Under the pieces are notes generated by a model. It saw only the letters and a list, made by a program, of their open reading frames with translations. It was not told the origin of the DNA and searched no databases. This document shows positions 1 through 10,697 of a stretch of DNA of 64,000 nucleotides, piece by piece; the stretch's first letter is position 1, and each line of letters opens with the position of its first letter. This stretch comes from Aegilops tauschii subsp. strangulata (lineage: Eukaryota; Streptophyta; Magnoliopsida; Poales; Poaceae). The position numbers and the translations under genes were made by a program. The stretch spans positions 244,940,622 to 245,004,621 of the forward strand of contig NC_053039.3 of NCBI RefSeq assembly GCF_002575655.3, written 5' to 3'.

Positions 1-80
1 ATCCGGGAATAGTGCCGCACTTCGAAACTAGAACCGTCAATAAATTTTGAGCTTGCGTCTCATCACATTCCAAATTACTC

Positions 81-232
81 CACGCTATATTGAATTGCAA
101 ACCTGTTCACACCGATCACAACCTAAACGGTTTCCCACTTAGGAGCGTATTAGTAGCACGCTATATTGAATTGCAAACCAGTTCACACCGATCACAACCT
201 AAATGGTTTCCCACTTAGGAGCGTATTAGTAC
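81..232. repeat. 76-bp direct tandem duplication upstream of the coiled-coil gene
   Basis: Two adjacent copies, 81-156 and 157-232, both begin CACGCTATATTGAATTGCAA and differ at only a few positions (CTG/CAG, AAACGG/AAATGG, final G/C). The second copy ends about 5 bp before the TATA box, so the duplication lies in the proximal promoter and would double any transcription-factor site inside it. No specific site is recognised. Confidence 0.95.
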
Positions 233-236
233 TCGG

Positions 237-245
237 TTATAAATA
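237..245 (+). promoter_or_regulatory. TATA box of the coiled-coil gene
   Basis: The sequence TTATAAATA lies about 90 bp upstream of the ATG at 335. Plant TATA boxes usually lie about 30 bp before the start site, which would put transcription start near 270-280 and give a short leader of about 60 nt. This is inferred from position and motif only. Confidence 0.6.
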
Positions 246-334
246 CTAGTATGCCAAGATGACTGGACATTCCTCCTCAACTCCTCATCCACAAAAACAA
301 ACAAGTCATTCAGCATCCTTCCCTTGCGTCTGCC

Positions 335-1006
335 ATGGCCAGCGTGAGTTCTGGGTCGAGAGATTGCCACCAGGGAGAGGCGAGCATGGAAGCGGAAGCA
401 CGAGAGATGTCCCGCCTCGCTGCGAGAGCAGCCGACATGTCCCGCCGCGCGGAAGTAGCAGCACAGAGGTCCCGCCGCGCCGCTGAAGCAGCACGGAGGT
501 CCCGCCGCGCCGTCGATGCAGCAGACTGGTCCGGCCGCGCCGCGGAAGCAGCAGAGATGTCCCGCCGCGCCACGAATGCAGCAGAGATGTCCCGCCGCGC
601 CGCGGCAGCCTGGGAAAATTTCTCGCGGGCAGGCGACGACTGTTACAGGCGCATGCATGCGATCGTCCATAGCCATATGGATCAGATTTCCGGCTGGGCG
701 AGGTTGCAAGACGACATGAAAGCCTCATTTGAACAGGCTACCGGCGTCATCCGGCAACTAAGGGAGGGCAATGAGAGGCTCCAGGCCGAGCGCGACCTGC
801 TGAGGGAGAAGATCGTCCGAAGTGCAGACCAGCAGGAGGAGACCAGTGCATTGTTGAAGAGGACCGGCGTCATCGTCAAGAAACTTATGGACGAGAATGA
901 CATGCTCCGCAACGAGCGCCAAAGGCTGGTGGAGGAATCCGTGGATGTTCTCAAGCAGCGTCTTGAGGACACGAAAGAGCTCATCGCCGCTCGCCGTGGA
1001 GACTAG
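335..1006 (+). CDS. Ala/Arg-rich coiled-coil protein with decapeptide repeats, unknown function
   Basis: This is an intact single-exon ORF of 223 codons with a TATA box about 90 bp upstream and a context (CCATGGCC) that suits a plant start codon. Residues 25-94 are seven tandem 10-residue repeats of the form MSRRAAEAAE, one per 30 bp. Residues 95-130 are a linker (WENFSRAGDDCYRRMHAI and on). Residues 130-220 are a charged, leucine-spaced helix with QLREGNERLQAERDLLREKI and LMDENDMLRNERQRLVEESV, as expected of a long coiled coil. There is no signal peptide, membrane segment or enzymatic motif. I do not recognise a named family; a structural or oligomerising role is an inference. Codon use is GC-rich in the first half, as in many grass genes, unlike the AT-rich repeats around it. 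It could be a low-copy host gene or a gene carried by a decayed transposon. Confidence 0.75.
   Translation: MASVSSGSRDCHQGEASMEAEAREMSRLAARAADMSRRAEVAAQRSRRAAEAARRSRRAVDAADWSGRAAEAAEMSRRATNAAEMSRRAAAAWENFSRAGDDCYRRMHAIVHSHMDQISGWARLQDDMKASFEQATGVIRQLREGNERLQAERDLLREKIVRSADQQEETSALLKRTGVIVKKLMDENDMLRNERQRLVEESVDVLKQRLEDTKELIAARRGD
407..616 (+). repeat. Seven in-frame 30-bp tandem repeats inside the coiled-coil gene
   Basis: Units of 30 bp carry the core TCCCGCCGCGCC and encode ten residues each (xSRRAxxAAx). Because 30 is a multiple of three, every reading frame is also periodic, which produces long spurious antisense ORFs over the same DNA (215-709 and 306-728, minus strand). Copy number is likely to vary between haplotypes. 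Confidence 0.95.
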
Positions 1007-1160
1007 TTCCCGCGGCCTGCAGCAACGCATCAAGAAAGTAGAGATCAGCGAGCCAAATCCTTGTCTTCCTTCTTCTTTTGCCCTTGTGTATTTCGGGCGT
1101 AGCCGCATGTGGCTTTTTTAATTATCTTTCTAATTATGTAAGACAATTAATCGTCCTTAT

Positions 1161-1500
1161 CTTTCTGTGGAAGATCAATGTTGCGAGGCTGGAATGAAGA
1201 AAACTCTTGCTGTGGTGACCCTGGCGTTGTTGTTCTTCTAGTTGCTGCTGGGCTTCCTTTAGTTTCCTGGTTTCTTTTGATGTAATAATCGGTTTAGGAT
1301 GTGGATTGTGTCGTCGGTTGTGAAATGTTGGGTTCTAGCGCGGATGTTTGGCCTTTGTTGGCCTCTTGGGATGTTGCGATTTCAATCTGGTAGCTTTTAG
1401 TCCTTCGTGTTAGGTTGGAGTTGTGCTGAACTTCTTGTGAATTGTGGTGGTTTTCAGTAATGAAAATTGGAAGGGGCAAGCCCTTCTTTGATCAAAAAAA
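1161..1500 (+). mobile_element. 5'-truncated LINE-type retroposon with poly-A tail
   Basis: A 340-bp segment ends in ATCAAAAAAA and is flanked by a perfect 15-bp direct repeat, ATTAATCGTCCTTAT, at 1146-1160 and 1501-1515. A poly-A end, variable-length target duplication and short body are hallmarks of target-primed reverse transcription. Near its end it has the small hairpin AAGGGGCAAGCCCTT, a feature I associate with plant LINE 3' ends. It has no coding capacity. A SINE is less likely because no A/B box promoter was recognised at the 5' end. Confidence 0.85.
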
Positions 1501-1515
1501 ATTAATCGTCCTTAT

Positions 1516-1910
1516 ATATTCATCAGTCTTGCAATAAGTCGCAGTAGATGCTATATAGGTCCGTCGGATCTTACATCAAGATCCGTGCTTTCAGATTTTC
1601 TTTTTTCTCTCTTAAATCTCAGTCGAGTGAGACATAGCCACGCCATTAAACAGAGGCTCGGGCGCCATTAATGGAGACCTTGGGAGAGAGGAGGACAGCA
1701 GATGGAGGTCAAAGGGCTCTCCTCCCGATAAGCACGCGCAGGGGTCTGATCGCACGCCTCTCGTACTCAAATAGCTACCCTGCACGGCGCCTCCTAGCTA
1801 ATAAAAAATGGGGACGCGTGGCGGCACGTAAATGGTACTAGTAAGTAGAACGCCCACGGTTTCAATAATACTTGTGTTTCCGATTGTAACGTGACAACAC
1901 TTGTTCCAAA
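1516..1910. other. Unassigned intergenic stretch
   Basis: No ORF of note, repeat or transposon end was recognised here. It is moderately GC-rich around 1640-1800 (CTCCTCCCGATAAGCACGCG). It separates the coiled-coil gene and retroposon from the tandem array that begins near 1911. Confidence 0.5.
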
Positions 1911-3950
1911 ATGACTTTGTTGATTGTTAATGTGTGCGCCTTCGCAAATCGGACTACAAATTTACCACAGCATGTTGGTGCCATGTCATGGCACCAAGCC
2001 AAGTTTCATTATTTTCATGCGTGTTTTGGATTTACAGGAATTAAAAAACTAAGTTTCTCAATGTTTCCAACCCAGCCACGACACCCAGAATTTTGAATTT
2101 CATTCCCATTTCTTGCATGGAACCTAGAAATTTACCCGAGGACACACATGTGATTTTTCAACCAACTTTGGTGCACTGGAACATGTGCTTGTATTTCAAA
2201 TTTGAATTATGCACACAAAGGTGACACGTTCCCTCCCAGAACCACGAGCCTTCTTGAGAGAAGCTCCGATTTGCAAGAAGCTTATACCAAAATTTGTTCC
2301 GATTCGGCCAATTTTTTTTACCACGGCATGGTACTACCATGACATGACACCATGCCAAGTTTCATGATTTTAAAACCAAGTTTCTCAATGTTCTCGATCG
2401 AGCCACGATGCCCAGATGTTTGAATTTTATTCTCATTTTTTGCATGGGACCTACTCCCTCCTTCCATCTATATAGGGCCTAATGTGTTTTTCAAGACAAC
2501 CTTTGACTATTGACAAGATTAATAGCACATGAGATGTATACTATGAAAATTATATTATTGGAAGCTCCTTTGACATACAAATTTGAAGGTATGCTTTATG
2601 TAAGTTTCATGTCATATATTATTGCTCTAACGTTTGGTCAAAGTTAGCCTCGAAAAACGCATTAGGACCTATATAGATGGAAGGAGGGAGTAGAAATTCA
2701 CCCGAGGACACATATGTGATTTTTCAACCAACTTTGGTGCACGGGAGCATGTGCTTGTAGTTCAAATTTGAATTATGCACATTAAATGACCAAAAACTCA
2801 ATTAATGTGTAAATAAGGCCAAACGAAGCCGGAATAATTCCAAAATTTAACAGGGCACTCATGTAGTTCTATGTTGCCTTTGTAAATAAACTCAAGGGGG
2901 ACAACATATATCGTTTCGCACTCAAAGGTGGCACGTTCCCTCTCAGAACCACGAGCCTTCTTGAGAGAAGCTTCGGTTTGCAAGAAGCGCCAATTTTTTT
3001 ACCACAGCATGGTAGTACCATGACATGACATCCATGCCAAGTTTCATGATTTTCAGACGTGTTTTGGATTTACAAGAATTTTAAAACCAAGTTTCTCAAT
3101 GTTCTCGGCCGAGCCACGATGCCCAGATGTTTTAATTTCATTCTCATTTCTTGCATGGGACCTCGAAATTCACCCGAGGACACAAATGTGATTTTTCAAC
3201 CAACTTTGGTGCACGAGAGCATGTGCTTGTAGTTCAAATTTGACTTATGCACATTAAATGACCAGAAACCCAATTAATGTATAAAAAACGATAAACGAAC
3301 CCGGAATAATTCCAAAATTTAACAGGGCACTAATGTAGTTCTATGTTGCCTTTGTTAAGAAACTCAAGGGGGGGGGGCAGCGTATATCGTTTCACACTCA
3401 AAGGTGGCACGTTCCCTCTTAGAACCACGAGCTCCCAAATCGGCCCAATTTTTTACCACAACATGTTAGTGCCATGACATGACACTATGCCAAGTTTCAT
3501 GATTTCCGGGCGAGTTTTGGATTTACATGAATTTAAAATCAAAGTTTCTCGATGTTCTCGGCCGAGTCATGATGCCCAGATGTTTGAATTTCATTCTCAT
3601 TTCTTCCATGGGACCTAGAAATTCAACCAAGGACACACATGTGATTTTTCAACCCACTTTTGTGCACCGGAGCATGTGCATGCAATTCATATTTAGATTA
3701 TGCACATTAAAAGTCCAGAAACTCAATTAATGTATAAAAAGCCAAATGAACCCGAAATAATTCCAAAATTTAACAGGGCACTCATATAGTTCTATGTTGC
3801 CTCTGTAAATAAAATCAGGGGGGAGGCAGCGTATATCGTTTCACACACAAAGGTGACACGTTCCCTCTCGGAACCACGATGCTTGTTGAGAGAATCTCCG
3901 GTTTTGCAACAGGCTTATACCAAAACTTGTCCCAATTCAGCCAAAAATTA
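1911..3950. repeat. Degenerate tandem array, ~450-bp unit, about four copies
   Basis: Landmarks recur in order: a palindromic ATGGTACCATGACATG-like block near 1971, 2327, 3008 and 3462; GTGATTTTTCAACCAACTTT; CAAATTTGAATTATGCACA; CCGGAATAATTCCAAAATTT; and GGCACGTTCCCTC. The first copy lacks about 95 bp. The second is lengthened by an inserted Stowaway MITE. Copies differ by many substitutions, so the array is old. Such internal arrays occur in large Triticeae CACTA elements. A related array with the same landmarks lies at 39990-45330. Confidence 0.85.
2454..2690. mobile_element. Stowaway MITE (237 bp), TA target duplication
   Basis: The terminal inverted repeats begin CTCCCTCCTTCCATCTATAT and end with the complementary ATATAGATGGAAGGAGGGAG. 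They are flanked by TA at 2452-2453 and 2691-2692. The element is non-coding and inserted in the second unit of the tandem array, so it is younger than the array. Confidence 0.93.
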
Positions 3951-5006
3951 TACGTATGAAAACAGGGTTTTGATTATCCCAAACATCTCGCTACCTAGAC
4001 CAATAATGTACTATGATTTGAATTCAACATAAAATGGATACAAATATTTGAATTGGAGAGCGTATGGTACATGTAGTTCATAGTGAAATATGATTACTGC
4101 TATATGTATGTTTTTTGTTATCAAGATAATATTTAAATTATTGTATAACTTGACAACAATCGTATTCAAATAAGGAAAATTGATTCAAATTTAGTCCATA
4201 TGGTAGACGACAATATATATGTTCACATGGTGGAGTAAAATGTTCATATATGATGGAAGATCAAAATGTACGACTACATCAATTATAAACCGCAAGGTCA
4301 CCTAACGATATATTCGAATTCAACATAACGTGGATTCAAAAATTGAAATTCGAGATCATGGCATCTGTAATCATATAAAAAGGGACATTACTCTTTCTTT
4401 GGTGGGAATTGATTTGTTTTTTGTTGTTGTTGAGGGAAGTGTGAATCGATTTGGTACTCTGCAGGGTAATCTTGTTCTCCCGATTTTTTTTACATTTTTC
4501 TTGTAGTTTTTTCAATGGCATCTATAGCAATATAGTAAAAGGGGACATGACTCTCTTGTGTCTTGTATGAATTGTTTTTTTACACGTTAAGTTTCTTCTG
4601 CCGAACAAGGAATCCGCACCTTGTTATCCCGAAATTTTCAAGCTCGAGTATCTTTTATCTCACCTACTTTGAAACTCCCGCTTCTTCAACCCGCGCCGCG
4701 CCTTGTTATCCCGAAATTTGGACGCACGCGAGAACTCCCTCCTCATCCGAAATCGCTCCCGCAGCCCAGACACGCGAAATCCCCCTTCTACCCCTCAGCC
4801 GGAAATGAAGCTCCACGTCACGGTGTCAAAGCCGGTGGGGGTACGCTGGTAACTTACCCTACATTTCGGACAAGCGCGTCCCTAAGCTTGGCTCCCCCCT
4901 CCCCCTTCGCCCCCCATTCATACACCGAGGCCGCCAAAACCCGCGAAACCTCACGCTCCTCCGTCGGCCTCCCGACCGCCGCCCAGCCGGAGACTCTTCC
5001 CCGACT
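3951..5006. other. Non-coding region between array and CACTA gene, with internal duplications
   Basis: The stretch 3951-4560 is AT-rich with no gene. An imperfect direct duplication has copies starting near 4358 and 4514, sharing ATGGCATCTRTA, AAAAGGGGACAT and ACTCT. From about 4600 the base composition turns GC-rich, and CCTTGTTATCCCGAAATTT occurs twice (about 4619 and 4696). This looks like the promoter and leader of the gene starting at 5007, but no TATA box could be fixed. Confidence 0.5.
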
Positions 5007-7227
5007 ATGTCGTCCACCGCAACAGCTCACCGTCCCTCATCTACCGCACCGGATGAGGATCCGTTGTCGATCTCATCGTCCCGCCGGATCAGCCGCCCCG
5101 TCCTCCACCTCCAAGGAGCTTCCCCGACGTTCGTCTCGTCTATCGTGCCACCTCAATCCCCACAGCGTCGTCCTGACCTGCCCCACCGGAACCGCAGCAC
5201 CCTCACCAATTCCTCCGATGAAGCCAAGGCCAACTCGGCGCCACCAAGGAGGTTCTGCACTCACCGCTGCATTTTATCTTTTATTCGATCTCACGGGGCT
5301 GCCGGTGCTCGATACCGAGCAGACATGGCGTGTCTCCATCGACGGCGCCGTCGCCGGCCACATCATCCACGGCATCTCTCCCCATGTCGTTGCTTCCTCG
5401 GCGGCGACTTCCACAACGGCACTAGCTGCAGCTGCTCCGGCTCTCGCTCGCGCTGCGGCTCTGTTCTTGCTGTCGGTCGCGCTGCTGCACTGCTCCTGCT
5501 TTCGTTCGTGCTGCTGCTCTGCTCTTGCTCTCGCTTGCGCTGCTGCTGCTGCTGCACGACCTCCGGCAGCTACAGGAGTTGCTGCTTTAGCACTCGCTCG
5601 CGGTGCTACTGCACGACTTGCTCTCTGCTAGTGCGTTCCCTGCTCGAGCGTCTGCTGATTTAGATCACTGCTTCTCTGCTACTAGTGCTCGAACGCCCTA
5701 AACATCTATTGCAGTGCTCTGTTACTAGTTCAATCAGTTTCGACAGTAAAATTCAGTTTCGACTGTGAAGTTCATTTTCTTCAGTTAAGTTCAGAGTGAA
5801 CGGTACTTACAGCATCTGTCGGAGCGGCCGTGGCGTGGCTGGTGCGTTTTACATCTAGCACTTTTTGGTGATGTATTTTACATCATCTATTGCAAATGAT
5901 ATTAGGGTCCCACTTCAGATTAACATTGTCTGTCTTGTCATGCTTCAGCCTCGTCGCCGTACACCTTAGCGGAGCTGCTCCAATGATGAAACCGTCCATC
6001 ACAGCGGAGCAGTACCCTCGGCGCCATTTCCGGAGGCCTCGGATCTTCTTCCCTGCCTCCGACAGTCACACCAGCATCATCACCATCCTCCACGTCCAAC
6101 CCAATGATGCTGAGGTCCACAAGGCTATGCCAAAGAGGTTGTACACTCGTCACATCAGTTTGTTTCTCCATTCCTCTGTTCTTCCAATTCATGTGAGCCA
6201 AACACCCAGGTTGACTGAAATCCTATGTTTCCAAATGCTCTGTTTTGCACGTGCATTCCTATCCTATTCCTGTGTTTTCTGTCCCTGCGTTTATAGAATC
6301 CTCCAATTCTAAGGAGCCCTTACAGATTTACTTCATTTTCAGATATGCGTCAAAGAAAACTCTGTGTGTTATGTCCTGCTCCTGTCGTGCCGTCATCCAC
6401 CCCACCTGAGGTGCACCATCGACAGAAGCGTTCACTGCAGCAGAGATCCCCCTGCAGACTTCCTTTCGCCGCCTCAGATCATCTTCCCCGTTGCCGGCAG
6501 CCACGCCAACTGCATTACCATCATCGACTGAGCAGATGAACCTGAGGACTACACAGTTCCGGAAGAGAGGTCGCAGTCTTTCGTGTTTGCTTACATTATA
6601 CATCGGTTATTATTACCTGCTACTTTATCGTTCAATCTTGAGTTTTGAATTTCCCATGGGTCTCATATCGAGCCAACAACGAATAGTATCTGTCTACTAT
6701 CTGGTTCATCTGGGGTCTTCTATGTGGTTCATGTTGGGTGGGCAACAAACAATAGATGATCCATTGTCTATCTTTTTAAACTGAAGCTATAATCTACATG
6801 CTATCATTAGTTTTGGATCCATCCACTCGTTTGCTACCATCAGTCTTGATTTTTGCATGCACCCTTTAGGCCTTACAAAATCTAACTATTTTTTTTATTA
6901 TGCATGTCAGATATTGTACACAATCGTACTGAACATGTAGAGAAAAAGAGAAGACCGTTGCGTGCGAATATAATGTGGTGGGCGAAGTGGCCCCCCTCCT
7001 GCATTTCTAGATTGTATTCCAGAGGAAGAGAACTGTTCAGATGGAGATTCAGAAGGAGCCGACCATGCCTGTTTACCACCTGAGGTGTTTGCTCTAACCT
7101 GGCATGCTGATGTTGGTCATATCATGCATATGGCGCCTTGCATTGCTTACATTATACATCTTATATGTCATCAGCTTAGTTTAGATTTGCTTTGTGTGAA
7201 TGCCACCTGTTTGGTTTCTATATCATA

Positions 7228-7388
7228 CTCCCACCATTCCTAAATATTTGTCTTTTTAGAGATTTCAACAAGTGACTACATACGGAACAAAATGAGTGAA
7301 TCTGCACTCTAAAATATGTCTATATACATCCGTATGTGGTAGTCCATTTGAAATCTCTAAAAAGACAAATATTTAGGAACGGAGGGAG
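7228..7388. mobile_element. Stowaway MITE (161 bp), TA target duplication
   Basis: The ends CTCCCACCATTCCTAAATAT and ATATTTAGGAACGGAGGGAG are inverted repeats that extend inward through GTCTTTTTAGAGATTTCAA. The element is flanked by TA at 7226-7227 and 7389-7390. It belongs to the short Stowaway group common in Triticeae (Thalos-type ends, from memory). It is inserted in an intron of the CACTA pseudogene. Confidence 0.95.
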
Positions 7389-7567
7389 TATATGGGAATT
7401 ATGCAATGCCATCTTCTTTAGCCAGGCATCATATACGTGAATCATGCAATGCCATCCTGTTTAGCCAGTCATCGTATATGTGAATTGTATTGTGCCATAT
7501 TTTTTTCCATAATGTATTCCATTTGTCAACAATGTTTATACATTCATCTACTCTTCCTGTGCATCAG

Positions 7568-9011
7568 CCATTTGAGTCGGTCATGGGAAAATCTGGAGTG
7601 AAAACAAGGTCTTCTGAGCCGTCAGTGCTACCTGTCGATGCAGATTTCTTGCTGGTTACAGATAGCTCCTCAGAGGAGGATTCAGAGAGAGATGACCAGT
7701 CGTATTCCCCCCCCCCCCGAGGTGCATGCTCTAACTTGGCTGGGTTATATTGCTCATATCATGCATATGGTGTCTTGCATTGCCATGCCATCTGCTTAGA
7801 TTAGACATGCTTTGTGTGAATGCCCCCGGTTTTCTTTCTATGTCAGATATGTGAATTATGCAATGCCATGTTTTTCAGCCAGTTATCATATATGTGAATT
7901 ATGCACCGCCATGGAGCCAGGCATCATATATGTGAATTATCTCATGCCATCTTTTTTTTTCATTACGTATTCCATTTGTCGACAATCTGTGTATATTGAA
8001 CTACTCTTCATGTGTATCAGCCATTTGAGCCGGTTATGGAAAAATCTGGAGTGAAAATAAGGTCTTTAGAGCAGGCAATGGTACCTGTTGAAGCATATAT
8101 CTCGATGGTTACAGGGAGCTCCTCAGAGGAGGATTCAGAGACAGATGACCAGTCCTATATCCCACCTGAGGTGTATGCTCTAAGTCGCAATGTTTATATT
8201 TCTCATATGATGCATATGGTGTCTTGCATTGCTTAGTTTAGACATCATATGCACAATATTGAATTCTATCTGCTTAGTTTAGGGATCATACATGCAAGTG
8301 CCAGCTGCTTAGTATATGAATCAATTATGTCAATTATATCATGCCATCCTGTATACTTAGACAACATGTATGTGAATTATTTCATCCCAGCCTATTTTAG
8401 AAAGACATCATATAGTTTTGTCATGTCATCCTGTTTAGGTACTCATCATATGTTGAATTATGCCATTATATCCTGTTAAGTTATCCATCATATATCTGAA
8501 ACTGTGTCATGCTATCCTGTTTAGTTAGGCATCATATATGTGAAATTGTGTCATGCTGTCCTGTTTGGTTAGCCAACATATATGTGAATTACCACATCTG
8601 TCTATCATACAATGTCTGTGCGTTCAATTTCTTTTCTTGTTTATCAGCCATTTGAATTGGAGGGGGTGATGGCAGTATCTAAGGGAGCAAAAACCCGTTC
8701 TTCACAAAAAGACAGTGCTACCCGTCGATGCAGATAGAACCATGGTTGTACTGGCCCACAAACTAGCCCCACCACACATAATCGAGACTCTTCCAGATTG
8801 CACACTTACACCGTTGGGCAGAGAACCAGCTACAACCCATCTAACCGCAACCCCAGCGGATAGTAACCCACTTATAGTTGACAAAGCACCATGTCCACCA
8901 CACAGTACCCCCACACGAGCAGTTTGTAAAGCTACTGCAGTGCCCAACGCACGAAGACCACCACAGCTAACCCAAACTCCACGTTTAAAGCAGAAGAGCA
9001 ACTGTTCTCAG
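7568..9011 (+). repeat. Tandemly duplicated exons in the CACTA pseudogene
   Basis: Exons 7568-7721 and 8021-8170 are paralogous along their whole length (PFE..M.KSGVK.RS at the start, SSSEEDSE..DDQSY at the end). Exon 8648-9011 shares the first half (PFE, SKGAKTRSS, then LPVDAD after a frameshift) and then diverges. A fourth relative ends at 7081 with the same CACCTGAG|GT. The introns between them share repeated ATCATATATGTGAATTATG-type sequence, so exon plus intron was the duplication unit. Confidence 0.85.
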
Positions 9012-9497
9012 GTCAGATTCCGTAGCTATGGTCCATACTCCTTTGCTGTTGCATAACTGTATTTACTCATACCAACTACTTTCGAATTTGAAGGATCCAA
9101 TTGAAACTCCAATAACGCAATAGGTATGTTTTAAACCTATTTCTTTAACTGGATTGTTGTTCTAACTTCTTGCTCTATGTTGATTTCAGTTTAAGTTGTA
9201 TAAACAGTTATGTTCTCATGTGATGCACATTACAAGTGCTGCCAATGCTGTGTAGTTTCTCACACTTATATTCTGTCTATGCTGCTGTGTCTTAAAAATA
9301 TATGAGTTGAACTGTGTCTCTATCTTGATTAGGGAACATAAACTAGAATGATATGGACAATACAGTGACCATAGTACATAGATATATGTTTGTTTCATGC
9401 TGTTATCCTGTCCACCTTACTACTGAACTGGTTTACCAAAATGAGTTTCGTATACTACAAGCTAAACCTGTGATGTGTCTGCTTGTTTCTCTTGTAG

Positions 9498-9935
9498 TAT
9501 GCAAACAGAATATTGGAGAAGAGCACCCCACTATGCAATGGTAGAGAAAGTAATGCAGATAAGGTTCAAGATAGTGAGATAACCCTGTTGGTCTCCAAGA
9601 AAGGTGATAAAAACGATCTTGTAGACAGTGAGAAAACCCCACAGTCCTGCGTTGATGTAGTGTTCGAGTTATTGGCCAGTACCGCTGGCCGAAGCTCTTC
9701 GAACTCGCTGCCTGAATCACTTCGGCTTCTTCAGTCTCAGCTACAAGCTAAAAGGCATCAGTCAGCTGTGCTGCGGCAAGAAGCCGAAGGACTGAGGAAG
9801 TCCCTGCAGAATTCAGATGCGTACTTTCTTGTGCAACAGCAAGCGCTGGAGGATTTAAGCGCCAAACAAGAGAAAGTTAATAAGCTTGCTAAGCATCTTG
9901 CCAGCATTATGGGTACCCAGGATATTGTTTCTTGA
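9498..9935 (+). CDS. Terminal coiled-coil exon of the CACTA gene
   Basis: After the acceptor TCTTGTAG at 9490-9497 the frame is open to TGA at 9933-9935. It begins YANRILEKSTPLCNGRES and ends with KQEKVNKLAKHLASIMG before the last residues. The middle (LRLLQSQLQAKRHQSAVLRQ) has heptad-like spacing over about 80 residues, consistent with a dimerising coiled coil. This is the best-preserved exon of the gene. It resembles the C-terminus of a protein I remember from Triticeae CACTA elements, but no search was possible. Confidence 0.65.
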   Translation, partial: YANRILEKSTPLCNGRESNADKVQDSEITLLVSKKGDKNDLVDSEKTPQSCVDVVFELLASTAGRSSSNSLPESLRLLQSQLQAKRHQSAVLRQEAEGLRKSLQNSDAYFLVQQQALEDLSAKQEKVNKLAKHLASIMGTQDIVS

Positions 9936-10227
9936 ACTCTTCTGAACTGGTTTCAGTTATGGACTTGTTTTGCTGCGGCGTTTATATGCTGCTTTGTTCC
10001 CTATATTTGCACTGGTGGCGAACTTTGATGCCCAGTGGATGTAATATGTGTAATAGCCGTGATAGCCTAGCATAAGTTGCTTGCTTATTTATTTCCTTGT
10101 TGTCTTGTTTATTTGTTTGCTTGTAGTCAGTGCAGTTCTTTTTCCGCGGTTTGCTAGTGGCTGCAATAAACTATTTTTTAAAACTAGGCCACAATAACCA
10201 TGGGCTAATATTTACTATAGTGACACT
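9936..10227. other. 3' flank of the CACTA gene
   Basis: This AT-rich non-coding sequence follows the stop codon and leads into the subterminal repeats. TTTATTTCCTTG near 10086 and AATAAACTATT near 10163 could serve as polyadenylation signals. No other feature was seen. Confidence 0.45.
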
Positions 10228-10389
10228 GGGCCTCCTACGGGCCGTAGAAATAGTGGGCCTTCTACGGGCCGTAGAAACAGTAGGCCTTCTACGGGCCGTA
10301 GAAACAATGGGCCTTCTACGGGCCGTAGAAACAATGGGCCTTCTACGGGCCGTGTCATCAATGGGCCTTATACGGGTCGTATGATCGAT
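10228..10389. repeat. Six 27-bp subterminal repeats of CACTA 1
   Basis: Units of 27 bp start at 10228, 10255, 10282, 10309, 10336 and 10363. Each carries GGGCCTTCTACGGGCCGTAG, in which TCTACGG-GCCGTAGA is a near-perfect inverted repeat. The last two units diverge at their 3' ends. Repeats of this kind are the expected binding sites for the CACTA accessory protein. Confidence 0.95.
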
Positions 10390-10697
10390 TGGCCAAACAT
10401 GGGCCAATAACAGGCCGCATTATGGCCGTAAACGGGCTAGAGTTGGAATCGTCCGTTCATGGGCCGACCATAACGGGCCATCGTTAATAGGCCGTATTTG
10501 ATGACGCTATGAAAACGGCCCAACGTATTAACGGACCACAAACGGGCCGACTGTAACCACTGGCTGAATTTGGCCCACAAGCAGAAAATAACAGTAACGG
10601 GCCGTAAGTAAACGAATGCTGGAAATGAGCCCAAGAATAAATGGGCTCTGAGAAGGCCGAAAGATAACATGGGCTGGAAGCGGCCCAACGGAATAAC

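Larger units (their letters stand above)
5007..9935 (+). pseudogene. CACTA second-gene (TNP1-like) multi-exon pseudogene
   Basis: Likely exons: 5007-5251 (ATG; donor GGAG|GTTCTG), 5949-about 6140, about 6400-6570, one ending at 7081, 7568-7721, 8021-8170, 8648-9011, 9094-9123 and 9498-9935 (stop TGA). Three exons start at CAG|CCATTTGA and several end at CACCTGAG|GT, so the boundaries are well supported. The product is acidic and serine-rich (SSSEEDSE) in the middle, and ends in a coiled coil in the last exon. Damage includes a 14-C run that lengthens exon 7568-7721 by 4 nt compared with its paralogue, an extra A near 8707 that shifts frame, and an in-frame TGA near 6532. The position before the subterminal repeats suggests the DNA-binding accessory protein of a CACTA element. 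The transposase itself was not found. Confidence 0.6.

Noticed and set aside
215..728. Long antisense ORFs (164 and 140 codons) opposite the coiled-coil gene
   Set aside because: They arise because the 30-bp repeat keeps every frame periodic; they have no promoter context, and their products (CCFRGAAG-type repeats) are mirror images of the repeat.
4621..5663. A 336-codon ORF and a 218-codon ORF in the GC-rich leader of CACTA 1
   Set aside because: The 336-codon frame is low-complexity Ala/Leu/Cys sequence without motifs. In the 218-codon frame only 5007-5251 is kept as exon 1, because a donor site follows and the remainder is Cys/Ser-rich and overlaps the intron.
6400..6570. An intact exon homologous to 5949-6140 in CACTA 1
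   Set aside because: The shared frame (PQIIFPVAGSH) runs into TGA near 6532, so it is counted as a damaged duplicate exon.
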